Assembly (NCBI GenBank): GCA_902796855.1
Contig: CADBQN010000052.1
Coordinates: forward strand, 1-49,720
Origin: an uncultured Bacillota bacterium
GTDB taxonomy: Bacteria > Bacillota > Dehalobacteriia > UBA7702
Length of the DNA stretch: 49,720 bases
Reading direction: 5' to 3'
A program made the translations under genes and the position numbers. A model generated the notes under the pieces. It saw nothing but the letters and a program-made list of their open reading frames with translations. It was not told the DNA's origin and did no database searches. Of this stretch, positions 1 to 7,608 are shown piece after piece (positions within the stretch are counted from its first letter, which is position 1; every line of letters starts with the position of its first letter).

Positions 1-163
1 AACAGACGACGGCGACGATGAGCATGCCGATCCAGTCGCCTTTTTTGAGACGGGGAGGGTACTCATAATCCTCGCTTTCCAGCAGCGCGATCCTGCGTTC
101 CAGCTCCGCTCTGGTCTTCGGAAGATAGTGGTCGTATTGATTGTATGGCGCTTTTCTTTCCAT
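1..163 (-). CDS. Small membrane protein, companion of the permease (partial, runs off the left edge)
   Basis: The 54 codons present read from an ATG at 161-163 that is preceded by a strong AGGAGG site (171-176). The N-terminal part is polar and charged (about 44 residues, with a coiled-coil-like stretch rich in Glu, Arg and Leu). A hydrophobic segment (GMLIVAVVC) then starts and is cut by the window edge. It is the last gene seen of the methyltransferase operon, 59 bp after the APC permease, so a role as accessory membrane subunit of that permease is plausible but inferred from position only. I do not recognise the family. Confidence 0.7.
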   Translation of the reverse strand, partial: MERKAPYNQYDHYLPKTRAELERRIALLESEDYEYPPRLKKGDWIGMLIVAVVC

Positions 164-221
164 AGAAATCCCTCCTGCGCGGGAACGATCTGAAATCCAA
201 ACGCGTCCCCGGCGCGAACCG

Positions 222-1643
222 TTATTTCTTCTGCGAAGCGATGATCTTTTTGCGGCGAATGTTATAGTACTCACCAAAGGCCAGACCGATGATAAAACCG
301 AGGCCGAGGGCGATATCCGTCACCCAGTCAATGGGCTGTCCGGGTACCCAGAAGAACAGCATCATGGTAAAGATGATGACGAGCTGACAGAAACGGGCCA
401 CGATGATCCCAAACAGATCCGAACCGGGAAAACGATACGCTCTTTTTGTTTCCCTGTCCTTTTTGCGCAGCGCGATGAAAGCTTCACAGCACAGGATAAA
501 GGGCAGCAGGAAGATCAGACTGGTAAAGGAGAACAGCGTCCAGAAGAGATCGCTGGCGGCGCTGCCGCCGATGGAAGCCAGCACGCCGTAAGCAACGATC
601 ACGACGGTCGCGACGATGCCAATGATCACGGCGCTGCCGAGGGGAGCGCCTTTTTTGGTCTGCTTGCCGAACACTTTTGGAAGTTCGTTGCTGTCCGCGG
701 ATTCAATGGCCATATAACCGGCCGCCTGCATCCACGAGGGCCCCTGAGTAATCAGCGTATAAAGGAAAATAAGACCGACCAGGACATAGAGAAGCTTGCC
801 GAGGAATCCGGGGAAAGTAAAGACAAAGCAGTTCAAAATGCCGTTGATGATATCGATTTCCTCATAGGGCGTGATAAAGCAGATAGCGAACGTAAACAGA
901 ATATAGATCGCGATAATCACAACAAGGCTCAGCAGAATCATCCGGGGAAGGTCTCTGCCGGGATCCTTGATGTTTTGCCCCGCGACGGCACTGATTGCGT
1001 CGAACCCCATCACGTTATAAATCAGCGCGGGGAAGAAAGCGAAAGCGGCGCCGATCGTCGGTTTAAAGGACGAAGCGGAAAATTCCGTCGCGGACTGACC
1101 GCCGTTTTTGACCATATACACGACGGCGCACAGAATCAAACAGCCGACAATCGTCAGTTTCGCGAGACCGCCGATATTCCGAAGGGCCGTCGATTCATTT
1201 TGCGGCTGCGAGGCCAAAAAAACGTACACCCATACCAGAACGCAGGAAAATCCCAGGTAAAGACCGAAGGATACTTCCAACCCGGTAAGAAGCGCCAGCA
1301 TTTCACAGATAACGTCCATGACGAAAATCGTCGCCGAAGCGACCCAGATCGCGTTGTTGAGCCAATAATACCAGGTCGTTCTGGCGGCGTTGTCATCGCC
1401 GATGGATATTTTTACCCAATGGTACAGCCCCCCGTCCGAAGGGTAGGTCGACCCCAGTTCCGCCGTGATCAACGCCATCGGCAGGAAAAAGATGACGCCC
1501 AAGATCAGGTACCAGGTGATGGAGCTGATCCCCATCGCGGAGGAAGCCGTTCCGGAATCGAGGAACAGCATGAACATGACGATGCCGAGAAACAGATCGC
1601 CCGCTCTGAGCTTTTTCGGCTGTTCCGCTGTTTTACTTGCCAT
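222..1643 (-). CDS. APC-superfamily amino acid/amine permease
   Basis: A 473-residue integral membrane protein with about 12 hydrophobic segments. The N-terminal region (AGDLFLGIVMFMLFLDSG..., then ITAELGSTYPSDGGLYHWV) has the APC-family pattern of helix 1 and helix 2, as in glutamate/GABA antiporter-like members. The ATG at 1643 is preferred to an in-frame TTG one codon upstream, because AAGGAG sits 9 nt before it. It lies about 100 bp downstream of the pyrrolysine mttB on the same strand, so it probably imports a methylated amine or amino-acid-derived substrate for the two methyltransferases, or exchanges the demethylated product. The substrate itself cannot be read from the sequence. Confidence 0.88.
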   Translation of the reverse strand: MASKTAEQPKKLRAGDLFLGIVMFMLFLDSGTASSAMGISSITWYLILGVIFFLPMALITAELGSTYPSDGGLYHWVKISIGDDNAARTTWYYWLNNAIWVASATIFVMDVICEMLALLTGLEVSFGLYLGFSCVLVWVYVFLASQPQNESTALRNIGGLAKLTIVGCLILCAVVYMVKNGGQSATEFSASSFKPTIGAAFAFFPALIYNVMGFDAISAVAGQNIKDPGRDLPRMILLSLVVIIAIYILFTFAICFITPYEEIDIINGILNCFVFTFPGFLGKLLYVLVGLIFLYTLITQGPSWMQAAGYMAIESADSNELPKVFGKQTKKGAPLGSAVIIGIVATVVIVAYGVLASIGGSAASDLFWTLFSFTSLIFLLPFILCCEAFIALRKKDRETKRAYRFPGSDLFGIIVARFCQLVIIFTMMLFFWVPGQPIDWVTDIALGLGFIIGLAFGEYYNIRRKKIIASQKK

Positions 1644-1709
1644 CAATCATCACTCCTTCACAATGATTTCAATATAGTTTAATTTATCATACCCTTTTGT
1701 CGGTTTGAT

Positions 1710-1729
1710 GAGGGCGGCGTGCCGCCCTC
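1710..1729. other. Perfect GC-rich hairpin between mttB and the permease
   Basis: A 20-nt perfect inverted repeat of the form GAGGGCGGC/GCCGCCCTC. On the plus strand it is followed by CTCTTTTTG. On the operon (minus) strand no T-run follows, so it is more likely an intercistronic stem-loop affecting mRNA stability or differential expression than a terminator of the operon. Confidence 0.5.
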
Positions 1730-1742
1730 CTCTTTTTGTCCG

Positions 1743-3218
1743 TTATTGCGTTATGCCGAGATCTCTCTCTTCTTTTTCAATGATTTCCCGAATGGTGCCG
1801 GCGGCGTATTCGGAAAGCGGTTCGGGCTGATGGGTTTCGAGAATGCGGCGGGCTTCCTCATCGCATTTCGTTTTCAGGTCGACGCCGCCTTCAAGGAGCC
1901 AGTTGTCCATCAGGTTCCGGTCGATGAATTTCGGCGCGGACTGATAGCCTCTCGTCTTGGCGACGGTGTTCGGTTCCGTCAGGTGGTTGCCGCCGGGGCC
2001 GACACGGATGATGGAATCGACATCGAGGGTTTCGTCATTGACGGGAATGCCCTGGAGGGTGTAGCGGACCATGCCGGCAAATTCGGAGTCCATGACCATC
2101 TGGCCATAGCCCAGCGTGATACCGGATTCCAACATGCCCAGCCCGTAGATGAGGTTGGCACCTGCCAACGCCGGCAACAGAGCTGTTAATGTCTTTTCGT
2201 GACCCGCCTGAATGTCGCTGAGCTTGCTGTCAGCCTACGTGCCCGCGACAAAGCTGGGGATTTTGTAGAAATGAGCCATCCGGGCGACGGCGGCGGAAAT
2301 CATGCCCAGTTCCGGGCAGCCGACGGTGGCAATGGCCCGGCGCAGGTCCATCGCCGTGGTGGAGCTGCCGTAGGTGCAGGGGTTGCCGGGGTTGACCAGC
2401 TGGATCATAACGATATAGGACAGGATCTCGGCGTTGTGCACCACCATGGTGCCGGCGAGGGTCACCGGGGTGGAGCCGCCGGCCATGGCCATGGACAGCG
2501 GGTTGCAGGGAAGGCCGACCGAGGCGTATTCAATGAGCTGTTCGGTGTTGCCTTCGGGGAGCGTCAGGGGGCTGACGGGGCAGCCGCCGCCGGAGATGAT
2601 GGGACGGGCTTTCAGCTTATCCTTGCCGCCGACGATGGCCGCGGCCATTTCGATGGCGAGTTTTGCCTGGTGAGCACTGTCCGCGCCCTGGCTCTGATGT
2701 TTTGTGGTGTTGGAAAGCGTCGCTTCGGTGTTGTGGAGCATGGCGACTCTTTCGTCTTTATCGCTGGCGTAGAGCGTATCCTCAATGACATCGACGTTGG
2801 GCAAAGCGTCGACAAGTTTGGCGACGTCGGCGATGTCCTGTTTCACCGAGGGGCGGCGTTCGCCGGTGTAGGGGTCGATGACCATGATGCCCTGACCGAA
2901 GGTGAGGAAATTGACGCGGCCGCTTTCAAGAACGACATCGTTCTTGGGGTCGCGCCCGGCCATCAGCACACGGGGCGGCGCTTTGCGGACCGAGTCTTCC
3001 ACGAGCCAGGCGGGGATATAGACGCGCTTTTTCTCATGATCGACACGGCAGCCGCCGGCCTCAAAGATCTCGATGGCACGGTCGCTTTCGCAGAAAATGC
3101 CGGTGGTTTCCAAAAGTTCCAGAGTGGCGAGGTGGATGCGGTTGCATTCTTCTTCGGACATGACATTGAGACTGAATCCGGAGAAGATGTCACCGCCGCA
3201 GGAAATGTTTCGTTTCAT
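1743..3218 (-). CDS. mttB: Trimethylamine methyltransferase MttB with in-frame UAG (pyrrolysine)
   Basis: Read straight through the TAG at 2235-2237, this is one 491-residue protein, close to the usual MttB length, with the amber codon at position 328. Frame and family similarity continue on both sides: KIPSFVAGT, then the UAG residue, then ADSKLSDIQAGHEK and LLPALAGANLIYG. This is the site where archaeal and bacterial MttB carry pyrrolysine. Known family role: transfer of a methyl group from trimethylamine to a corrinoid protein (MttC). The gene ends in TAA. The ATG at 3218 is chosen over a GTG two codons upstream because of its distance from AAGGGGA. It lies 54 bp after a Pyl-free paralogue in the same sigma-54 operon. 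No corrinoid protein, pylS or tRNA-Pyl lies in the window. An automatic annotation would split it into two 'pseudogene' pieces. Confidence 0.93.
2235..2237 (-). other. In-frame UAG codon, predicted to be read as pyrrolysine
   Basis: The plus strand reads CTA, so the mRNA reads UAG. The codon sits between Thr (VAGT) and Ala-Asp-Ser-Lys of mttB, exactly at the family's pyrrolysine position. Frame is kept for 164 codons downstream, to a TAA. Conservation on both sides argues against a decayed gene. Confidence 0.9.
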
Positions 3219-3272
3219 CAACACAAATCCCCTTTCGTTAAAATGATTTTTTACGCTGTTGGCAGCGGGATT

Positions 3273-4694
3273 TTACTCATTGGCGAGGTGCGCTTCGGCG
3301 GAAGCGGTGATCCGGTCGAGTTCCGCCACGAGGGCTTCGTCATAGGTGGGAGCGGCGTGGCCGGCAAGGATGCCGTCGATCTTTTCCTGAGCGACTTTGC
3401 GGTGGTTTTCATAGCCTTCGGCAAAGAGATAGCAGTTTTCCGCTTTGGAAGTGAAGATGCTTTCACGGAAGTGCTTAAAGGTGTGCTCATGATCGAGGTA
3501 GTTGCCGCGGGGACCGCGCTCGGCGATGACGTCGAGGGCCAGAGTCTCGTCGTTGACCTCAAAGTTTCTGAAATAGGCCATGGCCTGACGGCAGACCTCC
3601 AGGTCGAGGATGACATCGATGAGGGAACTGCTGAGGCAGCTTTCTCTCGTCCCGACCCAGCAGGCCACGTCCACACGGGTAAGGAGTTTCAGGGCGCAGC
3701 GGAAGACGTTCCGCTCGAACCCGGCTTTTGTCGAGAAATCCTTATATTCCACACTGCATCCCATGGCCGTCGGCAGATCATAGTAGCGGGCCATGTCGCA
3801 GTCGGCGGCGGAGAGCATCACGTATTCGCAGTTTTCGTAGTCGATGCCGGCGTCAAAGAGATTTGGCGCCCCGGCGTCGGAGGAATAGAAGACGCGGGCG
3901 TTTTCGTCGGCGCAGCGGGCGATCATATGACAGGCCAGGTTTTCGGCGTTGACGAGCAGCGTGTCCGCGGCGAAGGTGGCCGGAGACGTGGTGGACATCT
4001 GCGGCAGGGACATCGGCAGGATCGGAACGCCGGCTTTGGCGCTTTCCACAATGGCGTCGGCGATGCCGTGTTCCACGGCAAGGGGAGTCGTCGGCGCGGA
4101 GAGCAGGGAGAGCACCGGATTTTCACGGAACGCCTCGCTGCCGCCGGCCACGGCGCGGCCCAGTTCGATCTGATAGCGGGCCAGTTCCCCCGAGGCGGAG
4201 GAGCACTGGATGTTTTTGCCCATATTCCGGAGGGCGATCTCGGTGGCTTTGAACTCCTGCAGCTCGCCGTGGTACTCACCGGGGAGCATCAGCGGCCAAA
4301 AGCAGTCCATCTCGTCCATATAATCGGCGATGATGCAGAGCTGACGCAGGTCTTCCGTGGTGGCGTAGCGGTTCTTGCCCGTCGCTTCGTCATAAACATA
4401 GGGCACATACCCGGCCGTGGTCGTAAAGGGGTGCGTCACCGAAGGAACCGTCAGCCGATCCTTTTCGTTGAAAGCGCCGAGGGGGAAGGAATGAACGGAA
4501 TGACGGAGCATTTCCTCCACCATCTCTTTGGGAAAACGCACGTTTTCCCCGATGACCTTCGCGCCCTGTTTCGCCAGCATATCGCGGACAGCCTCACTGC
4601 CGATCACGACACCGACCTCTTCCAGGAGTTTTAATGTTGTCTGATGGATCTTTTCCTGTTCTTCGGGTGTCAGTAAAGTCAGTTTTGAAAACAT
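3273..4694 (-). CDS. MttB-family methyltransferase without pyrrolysine
   Basis: A full-length 473-residue member of the trimethylamine methyltransferase family (COG5598), with no internal stop. Aligned by eye to the neighbouring mttB, the pyrrolysine site is occupied by Ser (TAMGC-S-VEYKDF), followed by the conserved AG-x-E-K/R element. Characterised Pyl-free members, such as glycine betaine, proline betaine, carnitine and gamma-butyrobetaine methyltransferases, act on quaternary amines and pass the methyl to a corrinoid protein. This one probably uses a quaternary amine too; which one is unknown. It is the first gene of the operon, with AAGGAG upstream of its ATG and a sigma-54 promoter about 50 bp upstream. 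Confidence 0.88.
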   Translation of the reverse strand: MFSKLTLLTPEEQEKIHQTTLKLLEEVGVVIGSEAVRDMLAKQGAKVIGENVRFPKEMVEEMLRHSVHSFPLGAFNEKDRLTVPSVTHPFTTTAGYVPYVYDEATGKNRYATTEDLRQLCIIADYMDEMDCFWPLMLPGEYHGELQEFKATEIALRNMGKNIQCSSASGELARYQIELGRAVAGGSEAFRENPVLSLLSAPTTPLAVEHGIADAIVESAKAGVPILPMSLPQMSTTSPATFAADTLLVNAENLACHMIARCADENARVFYSSDAGAPNLFDAGIDYENCEYVMLSAADCDMARYYDLPTAMGCSVEYKDFSTKAGFERNVFRCALKLLTRVDVACWVGTRESCLSSSLIDVILDLEVCRQAMAYFRNFEVNDETLALDVIAERGPRGNYLDHEHTFKHFRESIFTSKAENCYLFAEGYENHRKVAQEKIDGILAGHAAPTYDEALVAELDRITASAEAHLANE

Positions 4695-4745
4695 TTAAAA
4701 GAACGCTCCTTTCCCATCTGTTTTAATCTACGCCTTTTGATTATT

Positions 4746-4762
4746 GCAAATTCAATGCCAAA
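4746..4762 (-). promoter_or_regulatory. Sigma-54 (-24/-12) promoter of the methyltransferase operon
   Basis: On the minus strand the sequence reads TTGGCA-TTGAAT-TTGCA. The GG and GC dinucleotides are exactly 12 positions apart (-25/-24 and -13/-12), a near-consensus TGGCAC-N5-TTGC element. It predicts a transcription start near 4735 and a 5' leader of about 41 nt before the first methyltransferase gene. A gene for a sigma-54 activator lies immediately upstream. Confidence 0.85.
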
Positions 4763-4770
4763 AAGCGCGA

Positions 4771-4817
4771 AAAAAAGCGCCGCGCCGGAGGAAAAATCTC
4801 CGGCACAACACGGCGCA
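4771..4817 (-). terminator. Terminator of the sigma-54 activator gene
   Basis: A nested hairpin (outer GCGCCG/CGGCGC, inner GCCGGAG/CTCCGGC) followed on the minus strand by seven Ts. It separates the activator transcript from the sigma-54 promoter of the methyltransferase operon. Confidence 0.85.
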
Positions 4818-4908
4818 GGTATTTTATCGGTCAAATTTTTTTAAAAAAAGATGAAGCGCGTCGTCTTCTGTCTCACATTATCAACGGAAAACGAAACATA
4901 ATGGATCC

Positions 4909-4950
4909 GTATTTGAGATATTTTGGATACAACAATGATACAATATCATT
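4909..4950. promoter_or_regulatory. Candidate upstream activator sites for the sigma-54 regulator
   Basis: Two dyads lie 147 to 200 bp upstream of the -24/-12 element, a usual place for enhancer sites. One is a perfect AATGATA-CAA-TATCATT palindrome (4934-4950). The other is a looser GTAT...ATAC dyad around AGATAT (4909-4930). The adjacent regulator has a Fis-type HTH. The assignment rests on position and symmetry only. Confidence 0.5.
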
Positions 4951-4965
4951 CATTTCAGATACATA

Positions 4966-6903
4966 TTATCCGCCGGCGTTCTCCTCACCCAGTTTCAGTT
5001 TCCGGTAAAAGGTCGCCCGGGAGACGCCCATCCGCCGGGCCGCCTCGCTGACGTTGCCGTCGGCATCGTCGAGAACACGCAAAAGCTCTTCCCTGTCCCG
5101 ATTGAGCCGGGATTCCTTTTTCCGCTCCCGCAGGCCGCGGATGGAAGCGGCGGCCGCCGGCGCGGGACGCGCCGCCGCGGCGGGAAGCACCGCCGGAGCG
5201 CCGATTTTGCCGCCAAAGACGGAAAGAATGTGGCGGGGCAGATATTGGCTGGTGATGGCCTCGCCGCCGGAAAGATACATCATGCGGTCGGCGACGTTTT
5301 CCAGCTCGCGGACGTTGCCGGGCCAGTCATAGCGGGAGAGAACGTCGATGACGTCAGGCTGAAGGAGGCGCATAAAATCCTCGGGCTCACAGTCGGCGTT
5401 TTTGGCCCAAAAGGAGCAGAACAGCGGCAGAATATCCTCCTTCCGCTCCCGCAGCGGCGGGATGTGGAGGCCGATGACATTCAGCCGAAAATACAGATCC
5501 TCACGGAAACTGTTGTCTTTCGATTCCTGATAGAGGTCGCGGTTGGTGGCGCAGATGATCCGCACATTCACCGGCATTTCTTTGGCGCCGCCGACTCGGG
5601 TGACGCTCCGCTCCTGGATCACCCGGAGGAGCGTCACCTGCTGATCCAGAGGCATGTCGCCGATTTCGTCGAGAAAGATCGTACCTCCGTCGGCCAACTC
5701 GAATTTCCCCGGCTTGCCGCCTTTTTTCGCGCCGGTAAAGGAACCCTCCACATAGCCGAAGAGCTCGCTGGCGATGAGTTCCCGGGGGATCGCGCCGCAG
5801 TTCACGGCGACAAAGGGGCCGTTCCGCCGGGGGCTGGCGTTGTGGATGGACTGGGCGAAGAGCTCCTTTCCGGTGCCGCTTTCCCCCTCGATGAGCACGT
5901 TGCAGTCGCTCATCGCCGCCTGCTTCGCCAGAGCGATGATCTCCATCAGCTTGGGGCTGGTGGTGACGATGTCCTTAAACTGGAACCGGGCCTGAGCGCC
6001 GCTCATGCGGGTGACCATCCGCCGCACCTGGGTCACGGGCTTCAAAACGAGGATCCCCTTGAGGATCATCTCGCCGGCGGCGGTCAGCGGCACCCCGGAG
6101 ACGACGAAGGAGAGATCCTTTTTCCCCGAGGAGACGTGCATTTCCACATCGGTGAAGGGACGCTTTTTCCAGAACATCCAGTTCAGCTCGTTGCTGTTCT
6201 TATCGTTGAGCCGTTCTTTGAAGAAAGCGGCGATTTCCCCCTCGGAACCTCGCCAGAGGTCGTTGGGCCCGAAATTGAGGAACTCGCAGTTCCCCTCCCG
6301 GTCGAGGACGGCGATCCCTTCGGAAATCCCCGCGAGGATGCTGTGCAGATAATCGTTGACCTGCTGCAGCTGACGGTTGCTGGACGCCAGCTCCGAGGTG
6401 CGCCGTTCCACCATCCGTTCCAGCTCTTCCTTGACGGTCTTATACTGCGTGATATCGCGGCTCACGTCCAGATACTCGATGGCGGTGCCGTCTTCCCGGT
6501 AAAACCCGCGGCCGATGCTCTCCATCCAGTAGATATGGCCGTTGAGCTTGACGCGGTATTCATACTGATAGTTGGGGTTCTCGGCGTTGACATGGGACAT
6601 CATTTCGTAGATCTTTTCCCGATCCTCCTCCAGTACCAGTTCAAGGGTGTCGGTATGGAGCAGTTCCTCCTGGGTCTTGCCGTAGAAGCTCGCCAGCGTC
6701 TTGTTGACATAGCGAAGATAGAACTGTTCGTCGGAGATCTCCACCAGTTCGGACATGTTTTCCAGGATCAGGTCGTACTGGTTCTTGCGCAGTTCCAGCT
6801 CGCGGATGGTCTCCTGCTGCTGTTTGATGATATCTTTCAGGCCTTCCAGCCGTTCCTCCAGATAGCGGCATCGCTCTTCCATATAACGTTGTCGTTCGTC
6901 CAC
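4966..6903 (-). CDS. PAS-domain sigma-54-dependent transcriptional activator
   Basis: A 645-residue activator. In order: an N-terminal coiled coil (about 10-45), a PAS domain (about 45-155), a second coiled coil and PAS-like segment (about 155-290), the AAA+ domain and a C-terminal Fis-type HTH (about 600-640). Walker A is GESGTGKE (about 340-347). The sigma-54 contact loop reads GSFTGA in place of the usual GAFTGA (about 387-392). Walker B is FLDEIGD (about 410-416). The GTG at 6903 is chosen because GGAGG lies 8 nt upstream; the GTG three codons earlier overlaps that site. It probably senses the substrate or a redox/energy signal through its PAS domains and activates the methyltransferase operon from its sigma-54 promoter. 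Confidence 0.92.
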   Translation of the reverse strand: MDERQRYMEERCRYLEERLEGLKDIIKQQQETIRELELRKNQYDLILENMSELVEISDEQFYLRYVNKTLASFYGKTQEELLHTDTLELVLEEDREKIYEMMSHVNAENPNYQYEYRVKLNGHIYWMESIGRGFYREDGTAIEYLDVSRDITQYKTVKEELERMVERRTSELASSNRQLQQVNDYLHSILAGISEGIAVLDREGNCEFLNFGPNDLWRGSEGEIAAFFKERLNDKNSNELNWMFWKKRPFTDVEMHVSSGKKDLSFVVSGVPLTAAGEMILKGILVLKPVTQVRRMVTRMSGAQARFQFKDIVTTSPKLMEIIALAKQAAMSDCNVLIEGESGTGKELFAQSIHNASPRRNGPFVAVNCGAIPRELIASELFGYVEGSFTGAKKGGKPGKFELADGGTIFLDEIGDMPLDQQVTLLRVIQERSVTRVGGAKEMPVNVRIICATNRDLYQESKDNSFREDLYFRLNVIGLHIPPLRERKEDILPLFCSFWAKNADCEPEDFMRLLQPDVIDVLSRYDWPGNVRELENVADRMMYLSGGEAITSQYLPRHILSVFGGKIGAPAVLPAAAARPAPAAAASIRGLRERKKESRLNRDREELLRVLDDADGNVSEAARRMGVSRATFYRKLKLGEENAGG

Positions 6904-6923
6904 GGTGAACACCTCCTTTTTCC

Positions 6924-6952
6924 ACTATACCACGGGGAAAATAAAAAATCAA
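6924..6952 (-). promoter_or_regulatory. Sigma-70-type promoter of the sigma-54 activator gene
   Basis: TTGATT and TATAGT are separated by 17 bp on the minus strand, ending 21 bp before the GTG start of the activator. Confidence 0.75.
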
Positions 6953-6957
6953 CCGCG

Positions 6958-6987
6958 AAAAAACGTCTCCCCGCGGCGGGGAGACGT
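6958..6987 (-). terminator. Terminator of the NUDIX gene
   Basis: ACGTCTCCCC and GGGGAGACGT form a long stem followed by six Ts on the minus strand, directly after the NUDIX stop codon. Confidence 0.9.
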
Positions 6988-6989
6988 CC

Positions 6990-7562
6990 TCAGCGGAAGT
7001 ATGCCGCGCGGCGCGCCAGTTTCCGGTAGATTTCGTTCATATGGGGTTCGGTACGGTCGGCGAGGATCTCATCCATTTCCCGCCAGGCGACGCCGCTGTT
7101 CTCGTCGGGCTTGACCCGGAGCGGCTCCGTTTCGTCACAGCAAAAGAGAAAGGTGACGTTGAGGTGGAGGTGGGCCGGGACGTAAACGCCGTTTTTCTCG
7201 TGGGGCTGCACGGCGAGGCGCTCCAGCGAAAGGGGCCCCTCCCCCAGCGGACGCGGCGCTTTCACGCCGGTCTCTTCCGTCAGCTCCCGCCGGGCGACGG
7301 CGGCGAGGTCCGCGTCGCCGTCAGCGTGACCGCCGACCCAGCTCCAGGCCCGGTAGATATGGTGAAAGACCATCAGCGCCCTGTCGCGCCGGGGGTTCAC
7401 CGCCCAGGCCGAAGCCGTGAAGTGAAAGAGCGTGTTTTCCCGCGTCAGCGGGTCCGGCGAACACTCAAGGAACGCGAGCATCGCCTCACGGTCGGCCCGC
7501 TCCCGCTCATCGGCGGGAACGTAATCCCGCAGCAGCTGTTTTAGACCTTCTCTGTCGCTCAT
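6990..7562 (-). CDS. NUDIX hydrolase
   Basis: A 190-residue protein with a Nudix box, GHADGDADLAAVARRELTEE and then TGV. The catalytic REL-x-EE core is intact, while the first Glu of the consensus G-x5-E is Ala. NUDIX proteins hydrolyse nucleoside diphosphates linked to another moiety; the substrate here is unknown. The ATG at 7562 is preceded by a GGAAGG site. It follows a terminator and ends in its own terminator, so it appears to be a single transcription unit. Confidence 0.88.
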   Translation of the reverse strand: MSDREGLKQLLRDYVPADERERADREAMLAFLECSPDPLTRENTLFHFTASAWAVNPRRDRALMVFHHIYRAWSWVGGHADGDADLAAVARRELTEETGVKAPRPLGEGPLSLERLAVQPHEKNGVYVPAHLHLNVTFLFCCDETEPLRVKPDENSGVAWREMDEILADRTEPHMNEIYRKLARRAAYFR

Positions 7563-7574
7563 TTTTTCCTTCCT

Positions 7575-7601
7575 AAAAGGGCCTCCCTTCGGGGAGGCCC
7601 T
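7575..7601 (-). terminator. Terminator of the alcohol dehydrogenase/degV operon
   Basis: AGGGCCTCCC and GGGAGGCCCT (the latter within GGGGAGGCCCT) form a GC-rich stem followed by TTTT on the minus strand, just after the alcohol dehydrogenase stop. Confidence 0.85.
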
Positions 7602-7608
7602 GCTTCCT

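Noticed and set aside
1743-3218. mttB read as a pseudogene broken by a nonsense codon
   Set aside because: The TAG falls exactly on the family's pyrrolysine site, the flanking protein is intact, and TAG is absent as a stop in the window.
2199-4634. An 811-codon open frame on the plus strand
   Set aside because: It lies antisense to two recognisable methyltransferase genes. GC-rich codons leave the opposite strand free of stops, and its protein is low-complexity Gly/Asp/Val with no motif.
5230-7029. A 599-codon open frame on the plus strand
   Set aside because: Shadow of the sigma-54 activator, whose domains and promoter are clear on the other strand.
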